Origin: Chloroflexi bacterium TSY
GTDB taxonomy: Bacteria; Chloroflexota; Anaerolineae; Caldilineales; Caldilineaceae
Assembly (NCBI GenBank): GCA_019217005.1
Contig: JAHBNG010000064.1
Location: forward strand, 1 to 64,000
Direction: 5' to 3'
DNA: 64,000 nt
Shown: piece after piece, positions 26,056-36,568 of the stretch
Layout: each line of letters starts with the position of its first letter
Numbering within the stretch: the stretch's first letter is position 1
Program-made: the position numbers and the translations under genes
Notes under the pieces: model-generated
Database searches by the model: none
Told to the model about the DNA's origin: nothing
The model's input: the letters and a program-made list of their open reading frames with translations, nothing else

Positions 26056-27153
26056 ATGATCGACCATAGCCTCAAAACGCAACTACGCGTCCTGCTAGAC
26101 AAACAACCCTGCTACCGAGTCAGCATTCTACCCACGCCCCTGGTCGAACTCCCCCGCTTCAGTGCCGAACTGGGTGGACCGCGCATTTTTATGAAGCGAG
26201 ACGACATGACGGGACTCGCATACGGCGGCAACAAGGCGCGCAAGCTCGATTATTTTGTGGGCGAAGCAGTGGCGCAGGGCTGCGATGTCTTTATCGGAGG
26301 AGGTGGTGCGGCACAGTCCAACCATGCGCTCATGTGTGCTGCCGCGGCGCGCAAAGCAGGCATGAAGCCGGTCATCTTTGCCCGTGCTGGCTCCCATCAT
26401 TACGAGCTTCAGGGTGACTATCTTCTCACCAAGATGCTGGTCGATGGCGGCGTCTATCTCTACGGCTATCACAATCAAGATGGCAAGGAACGTCGCTACC
26501 GTCCCGAATTGGTCGATCTCATGAATCAGGTGGCTGATGAACTACGAGATAAGGGCTTCAACCCCTACGTACTGCCTGGATCCGGACAACCATCGGGCAC
26601 GCTTGGCTATGTTGAGTGTGCGCTGGAACTGACCGACCAGTGCGAGGCAAGGGGCATCGAACCAAGCTGGATCTTTCTCACCTCTTCTGGCGGTGGACAG
26701 GCGGGGCTGCTGGTGGGTGCTAAGTTCTTGCAGCAGAACCACACGGTGGTTGGCTGTGCGCCTGCACCTTATGGAAGTGATGCCGAGCGCTCGACCACAG
26801 TGGCAGACCTGGCCAATCGTACCGCTCAATTATTGGGCGCTAATGTTGGGATCGACCCTAGCGAAGTCACGAACCTGAGCTATGGTGGCGAGGCATATGG
26901 CGTTCCCAGCCAGACTGGATTGGAGGCGCTTCATCTGTTGGCGCGCACCGAGGGCATCTTCTTGGACCCAGTTTACACATCCAAGGGTGTGTCGGGGTTG
27001 ATCGATCAGATTCGGCAAGGCACGATTGGTCCCGACGATACTGTAATCTATATTCACACAGGTGGGCTACCCATCAACTTTGCCTACAGCAAGGAATTGG
27101 CTGAAGCTTTTGATCTGAGTTTGTCCTCCGATCATCTCTTGACGTTGGGGTGA
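26056..27153 (+). CDS. D-cysteine desulfhydrase / ACC deaminase-family PLP enzyme
   Basis: The 365-residue fold-type II PLP enzyme has RDDMTGLAYGGNKARKLDY, where the Lys after Asn (about K60) is the expected PLP lysine, and GGAAQSNHAL, the phosphate/substrate loop. Family members release pyruvate and sulfide from D-cysteine or deaminate 1-aminocyclopropane-carboxylate. Sequence alone does not separate these. AAGGAG lies 8 bases before the ATG. No transporter shares its strand nearby; the downstream Opp operon is convergent. Confidence 0.82.
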   Translation: MIDHSLKTQLRVLLDKQPCYRVSILPTPLVELPRFSAELGGPRIFMKRDDMTGLAYGGNKARKLDYFVGEAVAQGCDVFIGGGGAAQSNHALMCAAAARKAGMKPVIFARAGSHHYELQGDYLLTKMLVDGGVYLYGYHNQDGKERRYRPELVDLMNQVADELRDKGFNPYVLPGSGQPSGTLGYVECALELTDQCEARGIEPSWIFLTSSGGGQAGLLVGAKFLQQNHTVVGCAPAPYGSDAERSTTVADLANRTAQLLGANVGIDPSEVTNLSYGGEAYGVPSQTGLEALHLLARTEGIFLDPVYTSKGVSGLIDQIRQGTIGPDDTVIYIHTGGLPINFAYSKELAEAFDLSLSSDHLLTLG

Positions 27154-27182
27154 GGCCACCCCAAATGGAAAAGTACCGTAAG

Positions 27183-27330
27183 GGAAACGTCATATCCTCT
27201 GAGATTTAACTCATCGGTAAAATGACAGGCACATATATGGCTGCCACCCTGATCCTTAAAGACAGGAGACGGTGGAGAGACATACTTCGTTTTAAAGATG
27301 TCATTAGGCATATTCCATGACAGGCATGGT
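27183..27330 (-). pseudogene. Partial duplicate of the OppF C-terminus
   Basis: On the minus strand this reads VFKDQGGSHICACHFTDELNLRG, split here into VFKDQGGSHICACHF and TDELNLRG. It closely parallels the end of the adjacent ATPase gene (LLEDQGDGHMAACHFASELT). No ATPase motifs remain. It looks like a leftover of a tandem duplication or of a second, deleted operon. Confidence 0.5.
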
Positions 27331-27416
27331 TGTGTACCGATCAGGCTTGGCTTGCCTTTGGTGAATGGCTTTGAAACGTTCTTCAACTTTCAACAATGCG
27401 TCGCCGTGGTAATAGA

Positions 27417-28420
27417 CTATACCCCTCTTAGCGTTAACTCACTCGCAAAGTGACAGGCAGCCATATGCCCGTCACCCTGATCCTCCAACAGAGGTGCCTC
27501 GCTTTGACAAATATCCTGGGCATAGACACATCTAGGATGGAAGTAGCACCCGGTGGGGGGATGTATCGGACTGGCTACCTCGCCTTTCAGGATGATCCGC
27601 TTCTTCTTCGCTTCGAGCTCGGCCTGGGGAGCCGCCGAAAGCAGCGCCTCCGTATAGGGGTGCTTGGGCTGCGAGAAGAGTGCCTTCTTGTCGGCCAGCT
27701 CGATCAGTTTCCCAACGTACAGTACTGCCACCCGGTCCGAGATGTGTTCGATCACGCTCAAGTCGTGCGAAATAAAGAGATAGGCGATCTGGAACTGCTC
27801 CTGGACGTCCATCAGCAGGTTGAGAATCTGGGCCTGGATCGATACGTCTAGCGCACTGACCGCTTCATCGCAGATAATAATTTCGGGCTGCACCAAGAGG
27901 GCTCGAGCAATGCCAACTCTCTGACGCTGCCCTCCCGAGAAAGCGTGGGGAAAACGCAGCAAATGCTCGATCTTGAGCCCCACCAAAGGCATGAGCTCCT
28001 TGACCCGGTCGATACGTTCTTGCTTGGTTGCGCCTCGATAGACCATCGGTTCGCTGATGATATCCAGAATCGTAAAGCGGGGATTCAGCGAATTGTAGGG
28101 GTCCTGGATGATCATATTCATCATGTTCCGCAGCACCATCAGCTCTTTCAATTTGGTGATCGGGCCACATCGAGCGCTTCGCCCTTGACGTTGATCTGGA
28201 TCTGGCCTTCCGTCGGCTCAATGGCCTTGATTAGGCAGCGATCCAAGGTCGTCTTTCCGCACCCGGATTCCCCAACAATGCCCAATGTCTCTCCTTTGTA
28301 GAGAGAGAAACTAATATCATCAACAGCCTTAACAACACCCTTCGCTGAAGAGATTTCTCTCTTCTTAATGGGAAAGTATTTTTTCAGATTTGTGACCCGT
28401 AGCAGCTCATTTTTTTCCAT
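27417..28420 (-). pseudogene. Oligopeptide ABC ATPase (OppF/DppF type), one frameshift
   Basis: The N-terminal part (28148-28420) has LGIVGESGCGKTT, the Walker A motif. The C-terminal part (27417-28151) has FSGGQRQRVGIARAL (signature), IIICDEAVSALDVSIQ (Walker B), and a C-terminal Cys-rich end CYFHPRCVYAQDICQSEAP typical of OppF. The frames join near 28150, between DVARSPN and KELMVLRNM, with a one-base difference, so a single indel (or assembly error) separates them. It follows the OppD gene by 2 bases. The operon order F-D-C-B on the minus strand is normal for oligopeptide importers. Confidence 0.85.
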
Positions 28421-28422
28421 CG

Positions 28423-29596
28423 CTACAACTCCCGATCAACACGACGACACTGAACATAATGCTCGTTTCCAAACGACAACTCCACCGGGTAACCCTCGCC
28501 ACAAACCTCGGCATCAGCCTCAGTGCAGCGGTCGTAGAATACACATCTCTCGGGCAGGTCGATGGGGATCGGCACGGTTCCCTGAATCGCCGAGAGCCGC
28601 TTGAGGGTGCTGTTGCCCATCTTCGGGATCGACCGGATCAGATCCCGCGTGTAGGGATGCAGCGGATCGCGGAAAATATCGGTCATCCGACCTTTCTCAA
28701 TGGTCCGTCCAAGATACATCACCGACAGGAAGTCGGCCACCTCTGTCAGAACCCCCAGATCGTGAGTGACATAGAGAATCGACATATGGAACTCCTCTTG
28801 AAGACTCTGGAGCAGCTCAATGATCTGGGCCTGGATGGTCACGTCCAGGGCGGTGGTCGGCTCATCGGCGATCAGCAGCACCGGGTTACAGGCGATGGCC
28901 TGGGCGATCATGATGCGCTGACACATGCCGCCCGAAAGTTGATGGGGGTACTCTTTCACGCGTTGTGCTGGCTCGGAAATACCTACCTTGTGTAACAGCT
29001 CTACAGTGTACTCGATGGCCTCCTTTTTCTTCATCCCCAAGTGGAGAATCAGATTTTCGCTGATCTGGTTCCCCACCGAGTGAACCGGAGAGAGGCTCGC
29101 CATCGGCTCCTGGAAGATCACCCCGATCTCGCCGCCTCTGATCTCTCGCATCTCCCTGGATCCAGGTTGAAGCTTGACGAGATCAACGACATCGCCGTTT
29201 TTGCGGCGAAAGAGGATCTCCCCAGCAACGATCCTGGCGTTTTTCGGGATTAGCTGAACGATGGAGAAAGAAGAGACCGATTTCCCGCAGCCGGACTCCC
29301 CGATCAGCCCCATAATCTGACCGCGATTGGGGGTGGTTCATTTTAGCTGGATAGATAGGTTTACACTTTTAGAAACAGAAAGAACGTTTATATTCTCTGA
29401 TTTCGCCGGTTCTCAGAGAGAAAACGGTCTCATATAGATTTTTGTCTATATATCAAAAGTGTAAACCTAATTTTGAACCACCCCCGCGATTGATGTTGTA
29501 ACTGACGCCATCGACAGCCTTGAGTAGGCCCTCATCTGTTTCGAAATAGGTCTTGAGATTTCTCACCGATAATGTTGTATCTGTATCCATTTCCAT
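28423..29596 (-). pseudogene. Oligopeptide ABC ATPase (OppD/DppD type), split by a 155-bp MITE
   Basis: The main part has GLIGESGCGKSVS (Walker A), [15 protein letters not shown] (signature) and [16 protein letters not shown] (Walker B). The first 34 codons (TLSVRNLKTYFETDEG) lie beyond the element at 29330-29484. Removing the element and one 8-base duplication CGCGATTG restores a 336-residue frame. As assembled, translation would have to begin at an internal ATG at 29313, just before Walker A, and would lack the first beta strands. Confidence 0.88.
29330..29484 (+). mobile_element. 155-bp MITE family 1, copy 3
   Basis: The ends GGGGTGGTTCA and TGAACCACCCC are flanked by the 8-base duplication CGCGATTG (29322-29329 and 29485-29492). 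The middle differs from copies 1 and 2 more than they differ from each other, so this is an older or separate lineage. Confidence 0.9.
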
Positions 29597-30137
29597 ACTG
29601 ATTATTCATTTACGCTCCGGGTCGTGAATAAGGATCGGCGACGTCCCGCAGCCCATCGCCGACAAAATTGAAGGCCAGCACGCTGATGACAACAAAGAGC
29701 GCGGGAATCAGCAAATAGGGTGCCGAGACGACGGTACGAAAGTTCTGCGCATCAAAGAGCAGAACACCCAGGCTGATCACGGGAGCCTGCAACCCCAGCC
29801 CCAGGAAGCTTAAACTGGTCTCGCCAAGGATCATCCGGGGGACAGCCAGAGTGAGGTGAATAATTAGGTAGCTCATAAACGAGGGCACCATATGACGGAA
29901 GATCATCTGTCGCTCGTTGGCGCCCGCTATCTTGGCATACATCACGAAGTCGCTCTCCTTGACCTCCAGTAGCTTCCCCCGTACAACGCGAGCCAGTCCG
30001 GTCCACCCTAAAATCGACAGGATGATCGTAATTCCCAGATAGATCCTCAACGACGACATTCCCCTGGGTAATGCCGCGGTCAGAGCCATCCAGAGCGGGA
30101 TCGTCGGAATACTCATCAGGATTTCGATGATCCGTTG

Positions 30138-31770
30138 GGGCTGGTTCAGAAATAGGTTGACAAAGAAGAGAGTACGTTAACAAGAGAATAGGTTAGAGAA
30201 AGAGGCTCCTGTTCAGGCAAAATAAGGGTGTTCAGACCAAAATAGCCAAAAAGGAGCCTCTAAATGTCAGAGTATCGAACAGACCCCCTATCATTGTCAA
30301 CCCGAATCGATCTTGCGTTGGAAATGCTCAACCCGAATCGAGAGTGGGGGAGAGTGAGCGAACTGTCAACGGCGTACAATGTGTCTCGAACGTGGCTCTA
30401 TAAGTTGAGAGAGAGCGGTGAAGCGGCGCTGAAAGCGATCTTGTCGCCAGTGAGTCCAGGACCGCAGCCGAAAAGCCATGTGATCGAAGTGGATGAGACG
30501 TTCATCCGACGAACCATAACGGTGTTGCCGATGCTGCGAGGAAGCGTACGAGATATCCAAAGGGGGTTGGGGTTGCTGCTAGGTGTGGAGCGGTCGGTGG
30601 GATTCATCCAAGGGACGCTGGCGGAAGTTGGAGAACTGGCATCGGCGTACAATGAGAGCATGGTGCCGACGCTGCCGGTGTTGGGGGAAGCGGATGAAAT
30701 TTTCTGTGGCGACCAACCGTGCCTGACGGTGGTGGACGGAGCATCGTTTGCGCTGTTGAATATCTCAGCAGCCGATGCCCGAGATGAAACAACATGGGGG
30801 TTGAAGTTTCTCGAATTGCTCGAGCGAGGCATCACCTTTGATGACTTGGTGACCGATGGGGCTTTGGGCATTCAGGCAGGAGCCAAGGCAGCGGGGATGA
30901 ATGCGCCACACTCCTATGACCTCTTTCACCAAATGCAGAATGGCACCAAAATCACCCAACGTCTGGAGAGAGAAATGGACCAGGCCATGACCGACCGTGA
31001 CGTAGCTTGGCAAGTGTTGGACGAGCAGACTGCTCCTGCACGTCGCCCTGGGCGACCACGCAAATGCACAGTGACTCTCGAGGTTGCCGACCAAACGGTG
31101 CTGACAGCAGTTGACTTGCACGAGAACTGGACATGGCTTCTCCGAACGGTCCGTCAGGCACTGGAGCCGATTTCACCGACCGGGCAGCTTGTCAACACAG
31201 ATGCCGCGCAACAAACCATTCTGGCTGCCACCCAACTTATGATGGAGATGAACCGCGATGAAATTGCACACTTTGCCACCCAACTGCAGCAGAATCTACC
31301 TACATTGCTGGCTCCCCTCCGCCAGAACCTCTCACCTGAGTACGAAGCCTTCATCACACACCTCTGGACTTATCGCCATGACCATCAACTTCCCATTGAA
31401 CAGCTTTTCCTCCCTCATTGCAGCCTATGGCTTTGCCTTCTGGCATGCACTGGATCGCTTCCATCGGGCTTCTTCTCTAGCTGAATCCTTTCATGCTTGG
31501 CTCAGGCCCTTTCTTGCAATCCATCGCTCTTTGCCCGATTGGTTGGCCGCTCTTTTACAGCTCTTTTGGAATCATCGCACCTTCTCACGTGGCAAACGCT
31601 CCGGTCACTCACCCTTAGAACTGGCTACCGATTCCTATGTCTCTTCTTTGGCTGACGCCCTTGATGCCATTCTTCAGCCTCAACAGCAACTGGCTCTTTA
31701 ACCTATTCTCTTTTTAACGTGCCCATTTCAATTTTGTAAACCTAACTCATCCCTTGTTCTGAACCTGCCC
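30138..31770 (+). mobile_element. 1.63-kb IS with ends like MITE family 1
   Basis: The ends GGGCTGGTTCAGAA and GGGCAGGTTCAGAA (inverted) are flanked by the 8-base duplication ATCCGTTG (30130-30137 and 31771-31778). A second inverted repeat, ACGTTAA-AAGAGAATAGGTTA, begins about 36-50 bases inside each end. The outer ends, the inner TAGGTTTACA and the duplication length match the 155-bp MITE family, so this is a likely source of its transposase. Confidence 0.8.
30264..31701 (+). pseudogene. IS transposase (DUF6399-like end), frameshifted
   Basis: The first 1.2 kb encode an N-terminal HTH (VSELSTAYNVSRTWLYKL) and a catalytic-core-like segment with VIEVDETF, TVVDGASF and DLVTDGALGIQAG acidic positions. 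The C-terminal part, in the +1 frame, reads HALDRFHRASSLAESFHAWL and LFWNHRTFSRGKRSGHSPLE, which is characteristic of a transposase C-terminus. The frames meet near 31400. This may be a natural frameshift or a mutation; one copy cannot decide. Confidence 0.65.
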
Positions 31771-32518
31771 ATCCGTTGGATGATGTTATCCACTACGCCA
31801 CCGTAGAAGGCAGAGACGGCCCCCAGCACCACGCCGATTACAAAGCTGAGCGCGACGCCGATCAGCCCGATGGTGAGGGAGATACGGAGCGCGTAGATGA
31901 CGCGGGAAAGCATATCGCGACCCAAACTATCGGTTCCAAAGAGATAAAAGCGGACGATTTCCCCCTCAGAGTTGTCTCCAGAGGCGTTTCTGACCCCGAA
32001 AAAATGGCGGTCTGCTGGAATGATTCCCCAGAGCCTGTATGAGTCACCTTTGACAAAGAATCCAAGGTGGTGCTTTTGGTCTTCATCAATCTCATATGTT
32101 CTCGAGAGATTCTCCATATTAATCGTCGAAGTGGTGCCGTAGACAAAGGGCCAGGAGAGGTTTCCGTCCAGGTCCATGACCCGAACCAACTGAGTGGGAT
32201 GGTAGAGTCTTTGGGTGTCTCGCTCGTAGGGGTCGAACAGTGCGAAGAACTCACAGAAGATCACATTGAGGTAAAGAATGCTCAATACAATCAGACCAAT
32301 CAGCGCCAGCTTGTTCTTAAAGAACTTCTTACGCATTAGTTGCCACTGACTGGCGAAATAATAGCTTTCGGATTTGGTTGCTTCTTTGTGTTTGAATCGA
32401 TTCAGGAAAACCCTCATTTGAGTCCTATGTACTTGAAATCTGGTTTTTAGGGCAAAAAACTTTTAAATCCTCGGAGTAAAATCGCTCAATGAGCTCTTTT
32501 CGTTTTGGCTTCAACAGA

Positions 32519-33502
32519 TCAGGATATTCTGATCCTTGGATCGATGACGACAAGCAGTATATCCGATATGAAGGTTCCGACGACAACCAACAAACTCAGA
32601 ATCATAACGATTCCGCCCGCCAGGTACATGTCTTCAGATTTCAGCGCCTCCAAGAGCATTGGGCCGGTGGTGGGGATATTCAACACGATTGACGTAAGAA
32701 CCTCTCCGCCCACCACGACCGGCAGCATCCACCCGATGGTGCTGATAATCGGGTTCATGGCGATACGCAGGGGGTACTTTGTGATCGCTCTCACCTCAGA
32801 AAGCCCCTTGGAGCGCTCATTGACAACGTAGAGCTTTTCCAATTCATCCAGCAGAGATCCGCGCATCACGCGGATCAGCTCAGCCGCGCCGGCCAGCCCC
32901 ACAATAATAATCGCGGGCGGCAAATGCTGCAGCATATTGAGTATCTTCTCCATGTGCCAGGGCTGATCGAGATACTGGGGAGAAACCAGGCCGCCGATGC
33001 TGGCCCCCGTGAGCTTGAAAAAGAAAAACATAATAAACAAAGCCAGCACAAAACTGGGAATCGCCAATCCAATGAATCCCAGTACGGTGAAGATGTAATC
33101 GCCAATGGAGTATTTTTTGATGGCTGAATAGATTCCGATCGGGACGCCGACAAGATAGGTGAAAAATAGCGCGGCAGTCGAGATCAATACCGTAAAGGGA
33201 ACACGAGTCGCCAAGAGCTCAGTAACCGGTTTCTGGTAGGCGTAGGAGTTCCCTAGATCCCCGCGCAGCAGTCCAAAGAACCAATGAAAGAAGATTTCAA
33301 CCTGCGACCCATCCATATTGTATTGAATCCGCAAACCTTGGATATCCTCAGGACTCATGATACCGCCTTGGGCTTCCAATACAGCCACCAATCGCGTGAC
33401 GTAATCCCCAGGAGGCAACTGGATCACAACAAACACGATAATCGTGATGGCGAACAATGTCACACAGGCATAGAGAAAGCGACTGGCTAAAAACTTGAGC
33501 AC
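32519..33502 (-). CDS. Oligopeptide ABC permease (DppB/OppB type)
   Basis: This 327-residue membrane protein begins LKFLASRFLYACVTLFAITI and has QLPPGDYVTRL. Its EAA loop is KLYVVNERSKGLSEVRAITKYPLR, and the C-terminus is FISDILLVVIDPRIRIS. It is the only intact gene of this minus-strand Opp operon, as the C, D and F genes are all broken. The matching SBP may be the broken minus-strand gene at 46282-48607, now separated by about 13 kb that includes an IS. Confidence 0.88.
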   Translation of the reverse strand: MLKFLASRFLYACVTLFAITIIVFVVIQLPPGDYVTRLVAVLEAQGGIMSPEDIQGLRIQYNMDGSQVEIFFHWFFGLLRGDLGNSYAYQKPVTELLATRVPFTVLISTAALFFTYLVGVPIGIYSAIKKYSIGDYIFTVLGFIGLAIPSFVLALFIMFFFFKLTGASIGGLVSPQYLDQPWHMEKILNMLQHLPPAIIIVGLAGAAELIRVMRGSLLDELEKLYVVNERSKGLSEVRAITKYPLRIAMNPIISTIGWMLPVVVGGEVLTSIVLNIPTTGPMLLEALKSEDMYLAGGIVMILSLLVVVGTFISDILLVVIDPRIRIS

Positions 33503-33747
33503 AATTCCCTTCCTTCATCTTTCAAAAGAACGAGCAACAATTTTCCTCGTTGCATGGCCGACTGATACGGTTTCTTTCACACCAACAAGATTCGCTACAC
33601 CTTGCATTGTAGCTGAATTGTGTTTTAATATACCACTGTATGTGATCGGTCAGGTGATTGCTTGTATCGTAGTGTGGATATTGGTTGTTGTCAAATGGAC
33701 CCAGCGCCTGCAATAGCCTATAGTCACATTATTTAAACTTCGTACAT

Positions 33748-35245
33748 CTTTACTTTCTGGTAAAAGAAAAGAGATGAGAAATGTGACAAAAAGCGGTTAG
33801 CAGTTCATCCTAAAGGTAGAGAACCCAAAAAGGAGGAAGGAATGCTAACCGCGCCAGAAATAACTATAGCAGTACTGATGAATGTATTGCAAGTAACGCC
33901 GATGGGAACAAACGTAAATGTAATGCGTCTGATGTGGGCAATGCTGAATGGGTCGTTTCTGAAAAGTCGAGGAGCAATCCATAGCGCATTGAAAGAAAGC
34001 GGGTTTGAAGATGAGGAGCTCCGGCGAAGCTGGTGGAGCTTTCGATATGGATCATGGGATATCACAAGTCTGCTGGGGTCGTGGCAAGAAGAAGTGGAGT
34101 GGAAAGGGAATGGGAGGCAAAAAAGTTAGAAGGGTACCGAGTGAAAAGCATAGATATCACAGGGTTCTGGCGACCGAAGCTGCAAGGGAAAGTGAACCGA
34201 CTCTATAACTCAACGGCTCGTCGGGCATTGCCCGCTCATCTTTGGAGTGATGATAAGCTCGGGGGAGATAGGCGGGAAGCGAGTGCCACTGCTCAAGGCA
34301 ATCATGAGATGCACGGTTGGAACAAAGGAAAGTGAGTTTCGGAAAAAGCTGCTGACAGAGACGAAGAAATCACTGGAGTCAGACGAAGTGGCGGTGGTCG
34401 ATGCCGGGTTTACAATCAGAGAAATGCTAGAAAGCGGCATCGACCGATTTGTCCTGCGGGAAGCCATTAACTGCACAGTGCGCCGCAATGAGTTCCCCAA
34501 ACGCAAAGAAAAAAGGCAGACCACCTGAATATGGTGATATTGTGCGTCCGCTCTCTCGCAGCTATAAGGGAAAGCGACTCGAGGCTACAACTCCGGACTC
34601 GTCTGGTCGCTTTCTCTATAGTGGTCGCCTGATTTGCTATCAAGCATGGCACAATCTCGTCCCCAGAACAACCAAGGTGGATACAGCCAACCGTACCTAC
34701 TCGATTTACGTCATTCAGGATCCGGCCTACAACACACCTTTGGTTTTGGCGACCGTTATGACTTTGCAGCCTGAAACCATTTATCTTGTCTACCTGGAAC
34801 GCTGGCCTGTTGAACCTCCCCCCCTTGGCTTCCAAGCAGATGATTGGCTTACATCGTCAATTTGTTCATGCCGATGAGGCTTGTTTCCGCTTACCTGAAC
34901 TGGGGCTGCTTGCTGGCAATCTTCTTTCCCATTTAGCCGCTTCTCTTCCTCCCATACCGACTGGCTACTGGGATCGAGAGCCTCAATCCACTCCCGGCAG
35001 GCTGCGCCGTGTTCTCTCGAGTGCTCTTTTTCCAACTCCTGACCAACTCGACCCTGACTTTCGGAAAAAGGCCTCGGTTTCACACCATTTCCCTAAAGGC
35101 GTTCTCGCTCATCGCCGCCTCAATGCCGCTGCTTAAACTAGCCGAGCACTATTTTTACATTTTATCCCGTTTTTTCAGGGTGGATTCTTTTTTCCGCCCC
35201 TTTCGGTTTGCCCTTTGTCACTCAAGCCTTTACCAGAAAGTAAAG
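33748..35245 (+). mobile_element. 1.5-kb IS, copy 1 (second copy at 61864-63364)
   Basis: The terminal inverted repeats are CTTTACTTTCTGGTAAA and TTTACCAGAAAGTAAAG. A 5-base duplication TACAT flanks it (33743-33747 and 35246-35250). It is inserted just before the ribosome site of the polysaccharide deacetylase gene. The two copies are nearly identical. Confidence 0.92.
33842..35136 (+). pseudogene. DDE transposase of the 1.5-kb IS, copy 1, frameshifted
   Basis: The protein is read in pieces. The N-terminus is MLTAPEITIAVLMNVLQ; a middle part has EVAVVDAGFTIREML (acidic residue); the C-terminal part has YLVYLERWPVE (catalytic Glu region). There are three breaks. A 2-base deletion lies near 34230 compared with the inferred parent. 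A change at GAAAAAAGG near 34510 is shared with copy 2. An extra C in a C-run lies near 34815. With three breaks this copy is unlikely to make transposase. Confidence 0.8.
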
Positions 35246-35264
35246 TACATCAGGGGAGATGAGA

Positions 35265-36176
35265 ATGCCTTTTTATATCGCTGCATATGATACCGAAGCC
35301 ATCTATCCTTGGTGGGAATTGGGCGAGCAACCTTACTCGGCCCAACTATACAAAGAAGCTGTTCGCTACGAGGGGCAACGCCTGCACGAATGCCTGGACG
35401 GCGTTCGTGCGGTGGCCAATGTGCATTTAGAGCACAAAGCTCCCGCGACCTTCTTTATTGTGGCCAAGCTGGTAGAAGCAGCGGGCGCTGAACTGCGGGC
35501 GATACTCGATCATTCGCTTTTTGATTTGCAATGCCATACGTTTACTCACGAGAATCTGCTTGAAATTGCTGGCGATGAAGCGGCTTTGCGGTATGAGTTA
35601 GTCGATGCCAAGCACCGAATCGAAGATGCTTTTGGTCGAGCGGTGATTGGCTTGACGACACCCGGTGCGTTTCCAAACGGCTTGGTCGGGCAGACGCGGT
35701 TGCTAGAAATTATGTGGGACGCCGGATACCGCTATGTTCGCAGCGTGGGCAAGGGACCCTTTGACACTCTTCCCGCCCCGTTAACCGAGCCATTTTGGTA
35801 TAGTCAGGCGGGCTATCCAGATTTACTTGAACTTCCTCTCCATGCATGGCACGACAATGTTCTGACAGGGCAACCCTTTCCTGTTTACTGGCCACCGATC
35901 TTGCCTTGGGGATATCCAGCCAGACAGCCTCAGAACGCCCAAGAGATCTATGAAGCCTATGCGCCCGGGATCGACTACATTGCCGAACACAACCTGCTGA
36001 CTTATACACCCTGTTTTCATCCCTGGTCGATCTACCGTGCCGATCAGCAAGCGAAACAGATCGATCTACTACTCACTCATGCCGAGACATCCGTTACCGT
36101 TGCCTCATGCATCCAGGTATATGAACAAGCCTTGAAAGAGCGATCGCTCGTCAGTGAGCAGGTAACCATCGCTTAA
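35265..36176 (+). CDS. Polysaccharide deacetylase-family (NodB/CE4) protein
   Basis: The 303-residue protein starts MPFYIAAYDTEA, giving the catalytic/metal Asp. It has ATFFIVAKLVEAAG, LQCHTFTHENL (the two metal-binding His) and a TTPGAFPNG motif, which together are the NodB fold set. It has no signal peptide, so the substrate is probably an imported or cytosolic amide. The ATG at 35265 has AGGGGAG 6 bases upstream; the ATG at 35259 overlaps that site. An IS ends 19 bases upstream and may supply or block its promoter. Confidence 0.82.
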   Translation: MPFYIAAYDTEAIYPWWELGEQPYSAQLYKEAVRYEGQRLHECLDGVRAVANVHLEHKAPATFFIVAKLVEAAGAELRAILDHSLFDLQCHTFTHENLLEIAGDEAALRYELVDAKHRIEDAFGRAVIGLTTPGAFPNGLVGQTRLLEIMWDAGYRYVRSVGKGPFDTLPAPLTEPFWYSQAGYPDLLELPLHAWHDNVLTGQPFPVYWPPILPWGYPARQPQNAQEIYEAYAPGIDYIAEHNLLTYTPCFHPWSIYRADQQAKQIDLLLTHAETSVTVASCIQVYEQALKERSLVSEQVTIA

Positions 36177-36185
36177 GCGTATCAC

Positions 36186-36407
36186 ATGCTAAACCTGTTG
36201 CTAACCCGACTCGCACAATCGATCCAGGTCTTATTTTTGTCCTCGATTATGGTGTTTGTCGTTATCCGCCTCACGCCGACCCCCCCCCACTATTCCAGTC
36301 TTCTACTGGCCTATTTTCCTTGCCATCAGCGACAGTGCCCACGACATCGTGATTAGCCCGACAAGTGACTATCATTATCATAGCGCTTGGGTTGAACAGT
36401 AAGACCC
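36186..36407 (+). pseudogene. Remnant with DppB-like permease N-terminus
   Basis: The frame from 36186 reads LTRLAQSIQVLFLSSIMV, FVVIRLTP, a typical DppB first membrane segment, and is then lost at a run of nine C. A separate frame further on reads PVFYWPIFLAISDSAHDIVI to a stop near 36402 and is not recognised. No complete gene is present. The rest of the gap to 36499 is without visible features. Confidence 0.45.
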
Positions 36408-36498
36408 GCTAATTATCAGTAAATCACAACCGCTCAGGGGGTACACCCCATACGGCACAGGGCGTGCCTTCTCCACTCCGGTCTACTGATTATACTGA

Positions 36499-36568
36499 GC
36501 AATGCCATAGATGAGAATGCGTACCAGAGAGAATATAGGCAAAATCTTTCTCATCTATGAGCTATTGC
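36499..36568. repeat. Palindromic element with CATAGATGAGAA arms
   Basis: GCAATGCCATAGATGAGAA pairs with TTCTCATCTATGAGCTATTGC. The arm is shared with 15051-15133. The right arm supplies the stop codon of the minus-strand gene that ends at 36551. Confidence 0.65.

Larger units (their letters stand above)
29610..32417 (-). pseudogene. Oligopeptide ABC permease (DppC/OppC type) interrupted by an IS
   Basis: The N-terminal part (31771-32417) has the extended periplasmic region of OppC-like proteins, then FGTDSLGRDMLSRVIYALR. The C-terminal part (29610-30137) has GWTGLARVVRGKLLEVKESD (EAA loop) and NFVGDGLRDVADPYS. The IS at 30138-31770 lies between them. Excision with one 8-base duplication gives a continuous 388-residue protein reading through VVDNIIQRIIEILMSIP. 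The gene is inactive in the assembled state. Confidence 0.9.

Noticed and set aside
36275..36295. Run of nine C as a phase-variation tract
   Set aside because: It sits in a short permease remnant with no downstream frame to switch, and could be a sequencing artefact.
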